Shown here one piece after another: positions 17,656-26,919 of a DNA stretch of 64,000 bases. Numbering within the stretch: the stretch's first letter is position 1; every line of letters begins with the position of its first letter. Under the pieces are notes generated by a model. That model had not been told where the DNA came from. It searched no databases and saw only the letters and a program-made list of their open reading frames with translations. Source of the DNA: Rhizobium brockwellii (lineage in GTDB: Bacteria; Pseudomonadota; Alphaproteobacteria; Rhizobiales; Rhizobiaceae); assembly GCF_000769405.2 (NCBI RefSeq), contig NZ_CP053440.1:907706-971705 (forward strand), in the 5' to 3' direction. Made by a program: the position numbers and the translations under genes.

Positions 17656-18573
17656 TCAATGGCCGTCGGGCGGGACGGCTTCAGCCGGAACCGTCTCTTT
17701 CAAATTCTTCCGGTGGAAGATGAAGAGCCCCGCAACGACGATGATTGCGGCGCCGACAATGATCTGCGTATCGGGAACATCGTTGAAGAAGAGGTAGCCG
17801 AGGACGATCGCCCAGAGCAGCAGCGTATATTGCAGCGGCGCGAGCAGCGATGCCGGTGCGAGCTTCAGCGAGCGCGTGATGAGCAGATGCGCGCAGGTGG
17901 CGACGATGCCGAGCAGCAGCATGCCGGACCAATCGATGAGCGTTGCCGGCTGCCAGTGACCGATGCTCAAGACGATGCCGGTGACGAGCGCGGCGATCGT
18001 CTGCCATGTCACCAGCGTCGTGTCGCTGGTCGAGCGCAGATAGCGGCTCATCACCAGCGACAGCGCAAAGGCAAGGCTGCCGGCAAGGCCGAACAGCGAT
18101 GGTAGCGACAGCATCGCCGTGGATGGACGCAGCGCGATGACGACGCCGGCAAAGCCGATCAGAACGGCCAGCCAACGGCGCCAGCCGATCTTCTCTCCGA
18201 GAAAGAAATGCGAGAGCGCCGCAATGTAGATCGGCCCGGCCATATAGAAGGTCATCACATCTGCGAGCGGCAGATAGGCGACGGCAGCATAAAAGAGCGC
18301 GACATCGCAGGTCGCCATGAAAACTCGGATGAACTGCAGGCCCTTCTGCTCGACGCGAAACAGGGCCATCGGCCCTTGCCGCAGGATCATTGGTCCGAGC
18401 ACGATGAAAGCGCCGATCGAGCGGATCACCAGCACCTGGCCGACGGCAAAGCTCGCGACCAGCCATTTGCCCATTGCATCGTTCAGCGCAAACAGCAGAT
18501 CGCCAAGCAGCATCAGTACAACGCCGGTCATGATCAGGTTTCCGGCATTGATTACGCCAGTCTTGGTTGTCAT
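17656..18573 (-). CDS. DMT-superfamily transporter (EamA type)
   Basis: A 305-residue protein with about ten transmembrane helices in two EamA repeats of five. Typical stretches are ALNDAMGKWLVASF, VRSIGAFIVLGPMILR, LPLADVMTFYMAGPIYIA near the end of repeat 1 and LAPASLLAPLQYTLLLWA near the end of repeat 2. ATG 18573 is preferred; 18582 and 18603 are alternatives, and the ribosome site is weak. Members export metabolites or amino acids; no substrate can be deduced. It is 121 bp from the LysR gene. Confidence 0.88.
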   Translation of the reverse strand: MTTKTGVINAGNLIMTGVVLMLLGDLLFALNDAMGKWLVASFAVGQVLVIRSIGAFIVLGPMILRQGPMALFRVEQKGLQFIRVFMATCDVALFYAAVAYLPLADVMTFYMAGPIYIAALSHFFLGEKIGWRRWLAVLIGFAGVVIALRPSTAMLSLPSLFGLAGSLAFALSLVMSRYLRSTSDTTLVTWQTIAALVTGIVLSIGHWQPATLIDWSGMLLLGIVATCAHLLITRSLKLAPASLLAPLQYTLLLWAIVLGYLFFNDVPDTQIIVGAAIIVVAGLFIFHRKNLKETVPAEAVPPDGH

Positions 18574-18694
18574 ATCTCGCATCCTCGCAAAGCAGCCGCG
18601 CATGCGTGGCCGAGTGCGGCTTCTGCCTTAACTCTACCGATGTCAAGCGCATCGATGATGTGATGAAGCAGACCACCGGCGCGGTGGATCAGAC

Positions 18695-19618
18695 CTAAAG
18701 CGCCCAATCATCCCAATTCTGGACTTCGGCCGCTTTGTCCTCGCGGCAAATGGTTTCCAGCGCCAGCGAAGCACGACTGGAGTGCCTTTGTTTATGCCGC
18801 AGGATTGCAAATTGGCGGGATGGCAGAGGGAAGCGCGCCTTTACCAGCAGACCTTGCGTCAAGAGCGGTGCGGCCACGGCACCTGAGACGACCGTCGCGC
18901 AGAGGCCCTCTCTTGCTGCCGATATGACCGCCTCGTTCGACGGCAGTTCAAGTGCGACAGCCAGATCTGCGGGGGCTATGCCGAGATTGGAAATTGCCGC
19001 CTCGAAAGCCGACCGGGTTCCGGACCCCTTTTCCCGCATGACCCATTTTGTGCCCGAAACCAGGTCTGCCGGTGTTATTGGTTTGCCACGCGCCCAGGGA
19101 TGGCGCGGACCGACGACGACAAGGAGTTCGTCCTCGGCAAGCGGCTGAACATGCAGCGCCGGCTCATCAACGCTGCCTTCGACGAAACCGACTTCGGCCA
19201 ATCCATCGAGAACCGCTTTCGCCGCCGTGGTCGTGTTGCCAATCATCAGCTTCAAGTCGATGCCCGGGTAGCGGATCTTGAAACGCATCAGCATCGCCGG
19301 CAGCCAGTAGCTGGCGATCGTCTGGCTTGCAAAAACGACCAGTTCACCCTTTTGCAGGCCGCCGAGATCGGACAGGACGAGCGCTGCGGCCTTTGCGCGC
19401 GCCAGAGTCGCTCTAGCCTCCCCCAGAAACACCCGTCCTTCGTATGTCAGCTCTATGCGGCGGCCGACGCGATGGAAAAGCTCGACGCCATAGGAGGTCT
19501 CGAGATTGCGGATAGCCGAGCTGACGGCCGATGGCGTGAGCCCGATCGCGAAGGCAGCCTTGGTCAGATGCTCGCGTTCGGCGACCGCGACGAAAATGGA
19601 AAGCTGTTCAAACGTCAT
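18695..19618 (-). CDS. LysR-family transcriptional regulator (YeiE-like)
   Basis: A 307-residue protein of the usual LysR length. N-terminal winged helix: FEQLSIFVAVAEREHLTKAA, then LTPSAVSSAIRNLE. The C-terminal effector domain contains ELVVFASQTIASYWLP, GNTTTAAKAVLDGLAEVGFVEG and REGLCATVVSGAV. The partner gene, 19719-20744, is divergent and encodes a YeiH-type transporter; yeiE and yeiH are likewise divergent neighbours in E. coli. It probably activates that gene, responding to a sulfur- or anion-related small molecule, which is an inference. An inverted repeat overlaps its start codon. Confidence 0.9.
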   Translation of the reverse strand: MTFEQLSIFVAVAEREHLTKAAFAIGLTPSAVSSAIRNLETSYGVELFHRVGRRIELTYEGRVFLGEARATLARAKAAALVLSDLGGLQKGELVVFASQTIASYWLPAMLMRFKIRYPGIDLKLMIGNTTTAAKAVLDGLAEVGFVEGSVDEPALHVQPLAEDELLVVVGPRHPWARGKPITPADLVSGTKWVMREKGSGTRSAFEAAISNLGIAPADLAVALELPSNEAVISAAREGLCATVVSGAVAAPLLTQGLLVKARFPLPSRQFAILRHKQRHSSRASLALETICREDKAAEVQNWDDWAL

Positions 19619-19651
19619 GATTCAATCGTTCGATTTAACCGAATGAATCAT
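19617..19651. promoter_or_regulatory. dyad at the LysR/YeiH divergent promoter
   Basis: A perfect 8-bp inverted repeat ATGATTCA (19617-19624) and TGAATCAT (19644-19651) with 19 bp between. It overlaps the LysR start codon, a common place for autoregulatory LysR sites. The arm length and spacing are compatible with a LysR dimer site, though LysR sites more often have a T-N11-A core. Confidence 0.4.
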
Positions 19652-19718
19652 ACAAAACTATTCAATGGAAGTCGACAATTGAGTGTGGGAGATTACAGTC
19701 CTCCGCAAGGTCTTGCCG

Positions 19719-20744
19719 ATGATTGTTTCCGCCTCACGTTCCCTGTCGCTTCCCGCCGTTCTGCCGGGGCTTGTCCTGTGTGCGGCAGTCACGCTTTCTG
19801 CCTATCTCATTGAGCAGCTGCAGATGATGGTTTTCGGCTCGCATTGGATTGAGAGCCTCGTGCTCGCCATTCTGATCGGCATTGCCGTGCGCTCCTCGAT
19901 CTGCTTGCCGCAGACGTTCATTCCCGGTATCCAATTCGCCGCCAAGACGCTGCTGGAGATTGCGGTCGTGTTGCTCGGCGCCTCGCTCAGCACGGCTGCC
20001 ATCAGGCAGGCCGGACTGCCGCTTGTTGGCGGAATTGCCGTTCTGGTTGCTCTGTCTTTGGCCGGCAGCTTTGTTATCGGGCGGCTCTTTGGACTGTCGG
20101 CCAGCCTGGCGACCTTGGTTGCTTGCGGCAATTCGATCTGCGGCAATTCTGCAATTGCCGCCGCAGCGCCGGTGATCGGCGCCAAACCCGACGATATCGC
20201 GGCCTCGATAGCCTTTACCGCGCTGCTCGGCATCGGTGCAGTGCTGACGCTGCCGCTTCTTCATCTGCTCTTGGGTTTGAGCGTCGTACAATATGGCGTT
20301 TTCGCAGGGCTGACAGCCTATGCCGTCCCGCAGGTCCTGGCGGCCACGGCCTCTGCCGGAGCCGTCAGCACCCAGGTGGGCACGCTCGTCAAACTGATCC
20401 GCGTGATGATGCTCGGACCCGTCATCCTCGTGCTCGGTGCCGTTCATGGCCGCCGTCCTGGCGGTTCGCCAGTCAAGCTCCGCCATGTTCTCCCATGGTT
20501 CATCCTCGGTTTTGCAGCCATGGCGACGCTTCGTTCCCTCGACGCGATCCCGGCGCCGCTGCTGCCCGGGATGGGGGCTGTCTCCGCCGCCTTCACCGTC
20601 ACCGCCATGGCCGCTTTGGGCCTCTCCGTTGATGTCAGATCCGTCGCCCATACCGGCGGTCGTGTCCTCGGAGCGGCGGCGCTGTCGCTGTTGGCGCTGG
20701 GGGCTCTCGGGCTTTGCCTGATCGGGCTGCTGAATATCGTCTGA
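19719..20744 (+). CDS. YeiH-family (UPF0324) membrane transporter
   Basis: A 341-residue protein with about ten helices. Characteristic strings are ILIGIAVRSS, FAAKTLLEIAVVLLGASLS, LVACGNSICGNSAIAAAAPVIGA and IAFTALLGIGAVLTLPLLH, and near the end LPGMGAVSAAFTVTAMAALGLSVDVR. The family was proposed as sulfate or similar anion exporters and is often induced by YeiE-type regulators, as placed here. ATG 19719 is chosen with AAGG eight bases ahead; the GTG at 19683 has no ribosome site. Confidence 0.88.
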   Translation: MIVSASRSLSLPAVLPGLVLCAAVTLSAYLIEQLQMMVFGSHWIESLVLAILIGIAVRSSICLPQTFIPGIQFAAKTLLEIAVVLLGASLSTAAIRQAGLPLVGGIAVLVALSLAGSFVIGRLFGLSASLATLVACGNSICGNSAIAAAAPVIGAKPDDIAASIAFTALLGIGAVLTLPLLHLLLGLSVVQYGVFAGLTAYAVPQVLAATASAGAVSTQVGTLVKLIRVMMLGPVILVLGAVHGRRPGGSPVKLRHVLPWFILGFAAMATLRSLDAIPAPLLPGMGAVSAAFTVTAMAALGLSVDVRSVAHTGGRVLGAAALSLLALGALGLCLIGLLNIV

Positions 20745-20880
20745 TCGAGGTTGCATGCCCAAAATACTTGCAAAGATTCCGTTGCCTTCCAAGCGATCGG
20801 TGGCCAGCCCGCATATCCACGTCAGGCGGAAGCATAGATCGTCATGTTTCCGTGACGCCCTATTGCGCGCCAATCGGCTG

Positions 20881-20980
20881 TAGAGCAATTCCACCAAAGT
20901 GCCCAACGGACTTGCGCCCGCAATTGCACAATACCAAAAGATAAAGCGTTTCCATGGTGCGCGGAAAAGCGGACGCGCTC
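20881..20980. repeat. decayed RIME-like repeat
   Basis: TAGAGCAATTCC at the start, then ATAAAGCG-TTTCC and a GCGGAAAAGCGGACGCGCTC end, in the same order as the intact repeat at 41534-41636 but with many mismatches and lost symmetry. Best explained as a mutated copy of that family. Confidence 0.5.
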
Positions 20981-21087
20981 CGGTTGGGGTCGTTTGTGGA
21001 ACCCGGCGACATCATCAGTCGCCACGACGATCGGCATGAACTCTCGAGCGCTGGCCGGCGGACATCGACCGCCACGTGAGAGAACGT

Positions 21088-21105
21088 GATGAAATATATT
21101 TCATC
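21088..21105. promoter_or_regulatory. perfect 18-bp palindrome, probable SorC operator
   Basis: GATGAAATATATTTCATC reads the same on both strands. It ends 12 bp before the -35 box of the nine-gene catabolic operon, which includes its own SorC-type regulator. AT-rich palindromes upstream of the promoter are typical targets of SorC regulators. The assignment to that regulator is inferred from position. Confidence 0.7.
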
Positions 21106-21117
21106 ATATGAATTATA

Positions 21118-21146
21118 TTGACAGCGCTCTGCCGTTGCGATTATCT
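21118..21146 (+). promoter_or_regulatory. sigma70-like promoter of the sugar/polyol operon
   Basis: TTGACA at 21118-21123, 17-bp spacer, TTATCT at 21141-21146. It lies 12 bp downstream of the palindrome at 21088-21105 and about 105 bp before the first start codon. Confidence 0.55.
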
Positions 21147-21251
21147 GCCCATACCGGACTTCGAGGAGGAACTCCGGTCTTCAATGGATCATCGGCAGCC
21201 GCTGAGGCGCCGCCGGATATTTGGGAGGGGCTTCGGCCTCGAGGAGGAAAC

Positions 21252-22280
21252 TTGCGCAAATTTCTAAGCACGACCGCATTGGCGGTCCTTGCATCGACGC
21301 TTTTCGCCGGCGCGGCCAGCGCGGACACGGAAAATCCGTTCCGCTGCAAGCCCGGTGAAAAATACGTCATGAACGTCATGGTATCGGGCGTCGAATATTG
21401 GTTCCCGGTCTATGAAATGTTCAAGCAGGCCGGTCAGCAGCTCGGTTGCGAGACTGCCTATACCGGCACGCCGGAATATGACGTCAACAAGCAGATCGCC
21501 ACTTTCGACCAGGCGTTGGCCCAGAATCCGGCCGGTATTCTCGTTCACCCGATGAACTCCGATCCGTTCATCGAGCCGATCAACCGGGCGATCGACCAGG
21601 GCACGGCGGTCGTGACCTTCGCAGCCGATGCGCCGCTTTCCAAGCGCATCTCGTTCGTCACCTCGGACAATACCCGCGAAGGCACCTATGCGGCCGACGC
21701 GATTGCCGAAAAGATGGGTGGCAAGGGTGAATATGCCGTTCTCGAAAATCCGGGCCAGGACAACCACGACAAGCGTATCGCCGCCTTCATCGCCCGTATG
21801 GAGGAAAAATATCCGGATATGAAGCTCGTCGGCCGCGCTGCATCCAATCAGGACCCGAACAAAGCCTATCAGGGCTTGATGAGCTTGGTGCAGGCACATC
21901 CGAACATTGGCGCCGTCTTCATGCCGGAAGCGAATTCGGCGATCGGCGCTTCGCAGGCCAACAAGGAAAGCGGCGGCAAGATCCTCGTGATGTGCGCCGA
22001 CGTCAACGCCAACATTCTCGACATGATCAAGGCGGGCGAAGTGTTCGGCTCGATCAACCCGAACCAGGGCATGCAGGGTTACATGGGCTTCATGCTCCTG
22101 TGGCTTGCCAAGCATCCCGAACTCATCGACCCGATGAACGACGCCAAGCGCGTCGGCTTCAATCCGATGAGCATTCCGTTCGTCGACAACGGCCTTTCGA
22201 TCGTCACGGCTGATAATGCCGACGACTTCTACTGGGACAAGTATCTGAAGCGGCGGGGCACCAAAGGCATCGAGGAGTAA
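21252..22280 (+). CDS. sugar ABC transporter, periplasmic binding protein
   Basis: A 342-residue protein started at TTG 21252: GAGGAGGAAAC ends at the right spacing, and the product then opens with a proper signal peptide (MRKFLSTTALAVLAS, cleavage at ASA near 24). The in-frame ATG at 21108 is upstream of the promoter. The mature part is an RbsB/type I sugar-binding fold: MVSGVEYWFPVYEMFKQAG, QNPAGILVHPM, TRIGTYAADAIA-like VTSDNTREGTYAADAIAEK, and IGAVFMPEANSAIG. Ligand is a sugar or polyol that I cannot name. First gene of the nine-gene operon. Confidence 0.92.
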   Translation: MRKFLSTTALAVLASTLFAGAASADTENPFRCKPGEKYVMNVMVSGVEYWFPVYEMFKQAGQQLGCETAYTGTPEYDVNKQIATFDQALAQNPAGILVHPMNSDPFIEPINRAIDQGTAVVTFAADAPLSKRISFVTSDNTREGTYAADAIAEKMGGKGEYAVLENPGQDNHDKRIAAFIARMEEKYPDMKLVGRAASNQDPNKAYQGLMSLVQAHPNIGAVFMPEANSAIGASQANKESGGKILVMCADVNANILDMIKAGEVFGSINPNQGMQGYMGFMLLWLAKHPELIDPMNDAKRVGFNPMSIPFVDNGLSIVTADNADDFYWDKYLKRRGTKGIEE

Positions 22281-22291
22281 GCCTTTGTGCC

Positions 22292-22323
22292 GGCTGTCCG
22301 GGGGCAGGAAACTCCGGACAGCC
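22292..22323 (+). terminator. stem-loop after the sugar binding-protein gene
   Basis: A perfect 10-bp inverted repeat, GGCTGTCCGG 22292-22301 and its complement 22314-22323, loop 12 nt, no following T-run. Its place between binding-protein and ATPase genes suggests differential expression, as at 8920-8946. Confidence 0.55.
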
Positions 22324-22346
22324 ACCGCGAGCGTGAGGAGGAGACG

Positions 22347-23888
22347 ATGATGGCGTCGGTGCCGGTTCTGGAAATCCGCAATGTCAGCAAGCACTTTGGT
22401 GCAGTGAAGGCGTTGACGGAGGTGAGCTTCAGCCTGGAGAAAGGCGAGGTTCATGCGCTTTGCGGCGAAAACGGCGCGGGCAAGTCGACGTTGATGAACA
22501 TCATTGCCGGCGTGCTGCAGCCGACCGAGGGGGACATTCTCGTCGATGGCGCGCCGGTAAAGGTGACGTCGCCGGCCGTGGCGCAATCGCTCGGGCTTGG
22601 CCTGGTGCATCAGGAAATCGCGCTCTGCCCCGATGCGACGGTGGCCGAGAATATGTTCATGGCCGCTACCAACCGTCGCCGCTCGCCTTTCATGAACTAT
22701 GGCAGGCTGGAGCGGGACGCGCAGGTCGCGATGAACCGTCTGGCGCCGATCGATGTGCGCCGCAAAGTCGGCGACTTGTCGATTTCCAGCCAGCAGCTCG
22801 TCGAGATCGCCAAGGCGCTGACGCTCGATTGTCGGGTGTTGATCTTCGACGAACCGACAGCGGCTTTGACGGAATCGGAGACGCAGGTCCTGTTCGGAAT
22901 CATCCGCGACCTCAAGGCGCAGGGTATTTCAATCATCTATATCAGCCACCGCATGGCCGAAATCTTCAGCCTGTGTGACCGGGTCACCGTGTTTCGCGAT
23001 GGCCGTTATGTCTCGACGGAGAAGGTGGCGGATTTGACGCCGGATGATGTGGTGCGCCGCATGGTCGGGCGCGAGATCACTCAGCTCTATCCGGAAAAGC
23101 AGGCGCTGGCGGAGCGGACCGATGAAATCATCCTGAGCGTCCGCGATCTCGGCGACGGCAGCCGCTTCACGAATGTGAGCTTCGAACTGCGCAAGGGTGA
23201 AATTCTCGGCGTCGGCGGGCTGATCGGCTCGGGCCGCACCGAGATAGCCGAAGGTATTTGCGGATTGCGGCCGGTAACCGCCGGCGAGGTGCAGCTGCAT
23301 GGACAGCGGCTTCGGACGCGCTCTTATGCGCAGGCCGCGCAAGCGGGCGTCGTCTACCTGTCGGAAGACCGAAAAGGCTCCGGCATTTTCCTCGACCTTT
23401 CCATCGCCCAGAACATTGCCGTTCTCGATTTGAAATCGCTGACCGGACCGCTGGGACTGTTGAATTCCAAGGCCGAGGCGGATCGCGCCCACAACCTGGT
23501 CCGGCGGCTCGGCGTGCGGATGGGTGGCATCGACATGCCGGTTTCGTCGCTGTCGGGCGGAAACCAGCAGAAGGTGGCGATCGCAAAGCAGTTGGCGGTC
23601 GATCCCGAGGTCATCCTGATGGACGAGCCGACCCGCGGCATCGATGTCGGCGCCAAATCGGAAATCCACCGGCTGCTGCGCGATCTCGCGCGCTCCGGCA
23701 TCGGCATCGTCGTCATCTCATCGGAACTGCCTGAGCTTCTCGGCCTGTGCGACCGGGTGCTGGTCATCCACGAAGGCACGGTCGCAGGCGAGGTCGAGGG
23801 CGAGACGATGACGGAAGAAGCGATCATGCGGCTCGCCTCGGGTATCGGCGGTCACAACAATTCAAAGGCATCAGAGCATGCCGCATGA
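22347..23888 (+). CDS. sugar ABC transporter, double ATPase subunit
   Basis: A 513-residue protein; ATG 22347 follows GAGGAGGAGACG. It has two fused ATPase halves as in RbsA/MglA: half 1 with Walker [10 protein letters not shown], signature [16 protein letters not shown] and Walker [11 protein letters not shown]; half 2 with a degenerate Walker [10 protein letters not shown], signature [16 protein letters not shown] and Walker [12 protein letters not shown]. The altered second Walker A is normal for this family. It energises import together with the permease at 23917. Confidence 0.94.
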   Translation: MMASVPVLEIRNVSKHFGAVKALTEVSFSLEKGEVHALCGENGAGKSTLMNIIAGVLQPTEGDILVDGAPVKVTSPAVAQSLGLGLVHQEIALCPDATVAENMFMAATNRRRSPFMNYGRLERDAQVAMNRLAPIDVRRKVGDLSISSQQLVEIAKALTLDCRVLIFDEPTAALTESETQVLFGIIRDLKAQGISIIYISHRMAEIFSLCDRVTVFRDGRYVSTEKVADLTPDDVVRRMVGREITQLYPEKQALAERTDEIILSVRDLGDGSRFTNVSFELRKGEILGVGGLIGSGRTEIAEGICGLRPVTAGEVQLHGQRLRTRSYAQAAQAGVVYLSEDRKGSGIFLDLSIAQNIAVLDLKSLTGPLGLLNSKAEADRAHNLVRRLGVRMGGIDMPVSSLSGGNQQKVAIAKQLAVDPEVILMDEPTRGIDVGAKSEIHRLLRDLARSGIGIVVISSELPELLGLCDRVLVIHEGTVAGEVEGETMTEEAIMRLASGIGGHNNSKASEHAA

Positions 23889-23916
23889 AGAAAACGTAGG
23901 GGCAGGAGACAACGTC

Positions 23917-24909
23917 ATGGCGGACGCTACATTGGTAACGGCACATCAGGCACGCGCGCCCGGCTGGAAACGGCTGGGGACGATACGCGAGGCGGGACTA
24001 ATCGCGATCATCTTGGTGCTCTGCATCGTCATGAGTTTTGCCTCGCCGCATTTTCTGACGCTCGGCAACTTCCGGGCGATGCTGATGTCGTTCTCGGTGG
24101 AAGGGATCGTCGTCGTCGGCATGACCATCCTGTTGATCGTCGGCGGCATCGACCTGTCGGTCGGCTCGGTCGTCTGCTTCTCGATGGTGCTGTCGGGCTC
24201 GCTGTTCCTGATGGGGCTCGATCCGTGGAGCGCATCTCTGATCGGCATTCTTGCCAGCGGCCTGATCGGCTGTGTCATGGGCTTCTTCGTCACGGTCGTC
24301 GGGCTCAACCACTTCATCACCTCGCTTGCTGCCATGGTCATCGTGCGTGGTATCTGCCTGATCATCACCAAGGGAACGCCGCTGTCGCTGTTCACCTTGC
24401 CGCCCTCGTTCAAGGCGGTCGGGCAGGGCACATTCTACGGCGTCCCCTATGTGATCCTGATTTTTGTTGCGGTCGTCGTGCTGTTCGATTTCCTGCTGCG
24501 CCGGGCGACCGCCTTCCGCAAGGTGTTCTACACCGGCAGCAACGAGAAGGCGGCGCTCTATTCCGGGATCAAGACCAACCAGGTGAAGTTCTGGGTGACG
24601 GTGCTCTGCGCCACGCTGTCCGGCGTTGCCGGGGTGATCTACATGTCCCGCTTCGGTGCCGCGACCCCGACCTTTGGCGTCGGCATGGAGCTCAATATCA
24701 TCGCCGCCGCGGTGATCGGCGGTGCGTCGCTGAATGGCGGTTCCGGCACGATCCTGGGCGCAATCCTCGGCATTGCCCTTCTGTCGGTCGTAACAAGCTC
24801 GTTGATCTTGCTCGACGTGTCTGTCTATTGGCAAGACATGATCAAAGGCTGCATTCTGCTTGCTGCCGTCTCGATCGACCATTTCCTGCACAAGCGGAAG
24901 GCTGCCTGA
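23917..24909 (+). CDS. sugar ABC transporter, permease (RbsC type)
   Basis: A 330-residue protein. ATG 23917 follows GCAGGAGAC; an ATG at 23878 overlaps the ATPase gene and is less supported. About eight to ten helices, with the RbsC-type stretches VVVGMTILLIVGGIDLSVGSVVC and AAAVIGGASLNGGSGTILGA. Only one permease gene is present, so it likely works as a homodimer. A single base separates its TGA from the ATG of the regulator gene, so the genes are translationally coupled. Confidence 0.93.
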   Translation: MADATLVTAHQARAPGWKRLGTIREAGLIAIILVLCIVMSFASPHFLTLGNFRAMLMSFSVEGIVVVGMTILLIVGGIDLSVGSVVCFSMVLSGSLFLMGLDPWSASLIGILASGLIGCVMGFFVTVVGLNHFITSLAAMVIVRGICLIITKGTPLSLFTLPPSFKAVGQGTFYGVPYVILIFVAVVVLFDFLLRRATAFRKVFYTGSNEKAALYSGIKTNQVKFWVTVLCATLSGVAGVIYMSRFGAATPTFGVGMELNIIAAAVIGGASLNGGSGTILGAILGIALLSVVTSSLILLDVSVYWQDMIKGCILLAAVSIDHFLHKRKAA

Positions 24910-24910
24910 T

Positions 24911-25915
24911 ATGCCGATAGCCAAACTCAAACCCGCGAACGCGCCGCGCGAGGAAATTGTGATCGCCCGGCAGATGCACCAGGCCCTGGTCCTGCATTTC
25001 CTCGAGGGACTGACACAGGCGCAGATTGCCGATCAGCTCGGCATCTCGCACGCCACCGTCAACCGGCTGATCAAGCGCGGCCGCCAGCTCGGTCTGGTCG
25101 AGATCAAGATCAAGTCGCCGGTCGAGCCGCTGGTCGACATGGAAGAACAGCTCCGAGCGCTTGGCGGCATCGGCCGCGCCGTGGTGGTGCCGACAGTGTC
25201 CGACAATCCGCAGACGGCGCTTCAAGCCGTCGGCGAGGCGGCAGCAAGGTTGCTGCTGGAAGAGATCACCGACGGCGATACGATCTGCATCACCGGCGGC
25301 AAAGGCGTGAGCGCCGTCGTCGCCGGTCTGCAGCCGCCGCGTCGGTTCAATGTCGAGGTCATTCCGGCAACCGGCTGCGTGCAAGGTAAACACTATACCG
25401 ACGTCAATCATGTCTCGACCTTGATGGCCGACCGGCTTGGGGGGCGTTCCTACCAGATCCATGCGCCGCTCTTTGCCGACGATGCCGAGCAGCGGGCGAT
25501 GCTGATCAACATGCGTTCCGTCGCAGACGTTTTCAAACGGGCGCGCGAGGCGAAGGTGGCGGTGGTCGGCATCGGCTCGATCCTGTCGGACGATTCGAGC
25601 TATTACGACCTGCATCCGTCCTCGAGCACCGACCGCGCCGCGATCGAGCGGTCCGGCGCGTCCTGCGAATTGCTGGCGCATCTGCTCGATGATCATGGCC
25701 AGGTCTGCGACTACAGCCTTAACCGTTCGCTGGTGTCGTTGACGCTGCCGGAATTCGCCTCGATCCCCACCAAGATCGGTGTGGCGAGCGGGCCGAACAA
25801 GGCGGGCCCGATCCTCAGCGTTCTGCGCGGCAATCATCTCGATACGCTGGTGACCGATGAGGCGACGGGTGCGCGGGTGCTGGCACTGGCGAATGGCGAA
25901 GGAAAATGGGCATGA
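24911..25915 (+). CDS. SorC-family sugar-responsive regulator
   Basis: A 334-residue protein with an N-terminal helix-turn-helix (LTQAQIADQLGISHATVNRLIKRG, about residues 34-57) and a C-terminal SorC/DeoR-type sugar-phosphate-binding domain: DTICITGGKGVSAVVAGL, VVGIGSIL and ASGPNKAGPILSVLRGNHLDTLVTDEATG. Such regulators usually bind a phosphorylated product of the pathway. Encoded inside the operon after the transporter, it probably controls the palindrome at 21088-21105. Its TGA overlaps the next ATG (ATGA). Confidence 0.92.
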   Translation: MPIAKLKPANAPREEIVIARQMHQALVLHFLEGLTQAQIADQLGISHATVNRLIKRGRQLGLVEIKIKSPVEPLVDMEEQLRALGGIGRAVVVPTVSDNPQTALQAVGEAAARLLLEEITDGDTICITGGKGVSAVVAGLQPPRRFNVEVIPATGCVQGKHYTDVNHVSTLMADRLGGRSYQIHAPLFADDAEQRAMLINMRSVADVFKRAREAKVAVVGIGSILSDDSSYYDLHPSSSTDRAAIERSGASCELLAHLLDDHGQVCDYSLNRSLVSLTLPEFASIPTKIGVASGPNKAGPILSVLRGNHLDTLVTDEATGARVLALANGEGKWA

Positions 25916-26907
25916 GCGGACAGCAATTGACACGTGAGATCGGCAAGTCCGGCGTTTCCGCCTCGGCGGTCGGACTGGGCACCTGGGCGATCGGTGGGTG
26001 GATGTGGGGCGGGACCGATGAGGCAGAATCCATCGCCGCGATCCAGGCATCGCTCGATGCCGGCGTGACGCTGATCGACACGGCGCCGGCCTATGGGCTT
26101 GGACGTTCCGAGGAGATCGTCGGCAAGGCACTGGCCGGGCGCCGCGACAAGGCTGTCATCGCCACCAAATGCGGCCTTGTCTGGCATACGCAGAAGGGTC
26201 GTCATTTCTTCGACCAGGACGGCAAGCCGGTCCACCGTTATCTCGGCCGCGATGCGATCCTGCATGAGGTCGAGGAAAGCCTGAGGCGGCTTGGAACCGA
26301 CTATATCGACCTCTATATCACCCATTGGCAGGATCCGACGACCCCGGTCGAGGAGACGATGCGGGCGCTGGAAGACCTGCGCGCATCGGGCAAGATCCGG
26401 GCGATCGGCGCAAGCAATGTCAGCCCCGACGACCTCAATGCCTATATCGCTGCCGGTGGTCTCGATGCGATCCAGGAGCGGTTCAGCATGATCGACCGGG
26501 AAATCGAGGCGGAACTTCTGCCGCTGACCAAGGCCAACAGCATTGCGACGCTGAGCTACTCGTCGCTGGCGCTGGGGTTGCTGTCCGGCACCATCGGTCC
26601 GGACCGGGTGTTCTCAGGCGACGACCAGCGCAAAGGCAATCCGCGCTTTTCGGTCGACAACCGCCAGAAGGCAACGGCGCTGGCCGACGCCATCCGGCCG
26701 GTCGCCGAAAAACACGGCGCCAGCATCGCCCAGATCGTGATTGCCTGGACGCTGGCGCAGCCGGGCATCACCTTTGCACTTTGCGGCGCGCGCAATCCGG
26801 CACAAGCGCTCGACAATGCGCGGGCCGGGACCATCCGGCTGGATGCGGCCGATCTTGCGGCCATCGATAAGGCCATAGCGGCGAAACTGACTGACATGGA
26901 CAGGTAG
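25912..26907 (+). CDS. aldo/keto reductase
   Basis: A 331-residue protein; ATG 25912 overlaps the upstream stop as ATGA, with AAGGA ahead. The aldo/keto reductase catalytic tetrad is complete: Asp56 (LIDTAP), Tyr61 (AYGLG), Lys86 (ATKCG) and His138 (ITHWQDP). The C-terminal NADPH-contact part includes LSYSSLALGLLSG and FALCGARNPAQALDNA. The family interconverts aldehydes or ketones and alcohols with NAD(P)H. Here it likely oxidises or reduces a sugar/polyol intermediate; direction is unknown. Confidence 0.93.
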   Translation: MSGQQLTREIGKSGVSASAVGLGTWAIGGWMWGGTDEAESIAAIQASLDAGVTLIDTAPAYGLGRSEEIVGKALAGRRDKAVIATKCGLVWHTQKGRHFFDQDGKPVHRYLGRDAILHEVEESLRRLGTDYIDLYITHWQDPTTPVEETMRALEDLRASGKIRAIGASNVSPDDLNAYIAAGGLDAIQERFSMIDREIEAELLPLTKANSIATLSYSSLALGLLSGTIGPDRVFSGDDQRKGNPRFSVDNRQKATALADAIRPVAEKHGASIAQIVIAWTLAQPGITFALCGARNPAQALDNARAGTIRLDAADLAAIDKAIAAKLTDMDR

Positions 26908-26919
26908 CGGATCGCCATC

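Larger units (their letters stand above)
20745..21251. other. 507-bp intergenic stretch with decayed repeat and operon promoter
   Basis: Contains a decayed RIME-like element (20881-20980), a perfect palindrome (21088-21105), a sigma70-like promoter (21118-21146) and about 100 bases of leader. A frame that could start at ATG 21108 begins upstream of that promoter and is not used. No other gene is visible. Confidence 0.6.

Noticed and set aside
21264..22610. Long minus-strand open frame opposite the sugar binding-protein gene
   Set aside because: Composition is poor in hydrophobic order and rich in Arg and His, as in shadow frames. The plus-strand product is a full binding protein with promoter and ribosome site.
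24842..26131. Minus-strand frame of 429 codons opposite the SorC and reductase genes
   Set aside because: No motif, and the plus strand has complete regulator and reductase families.
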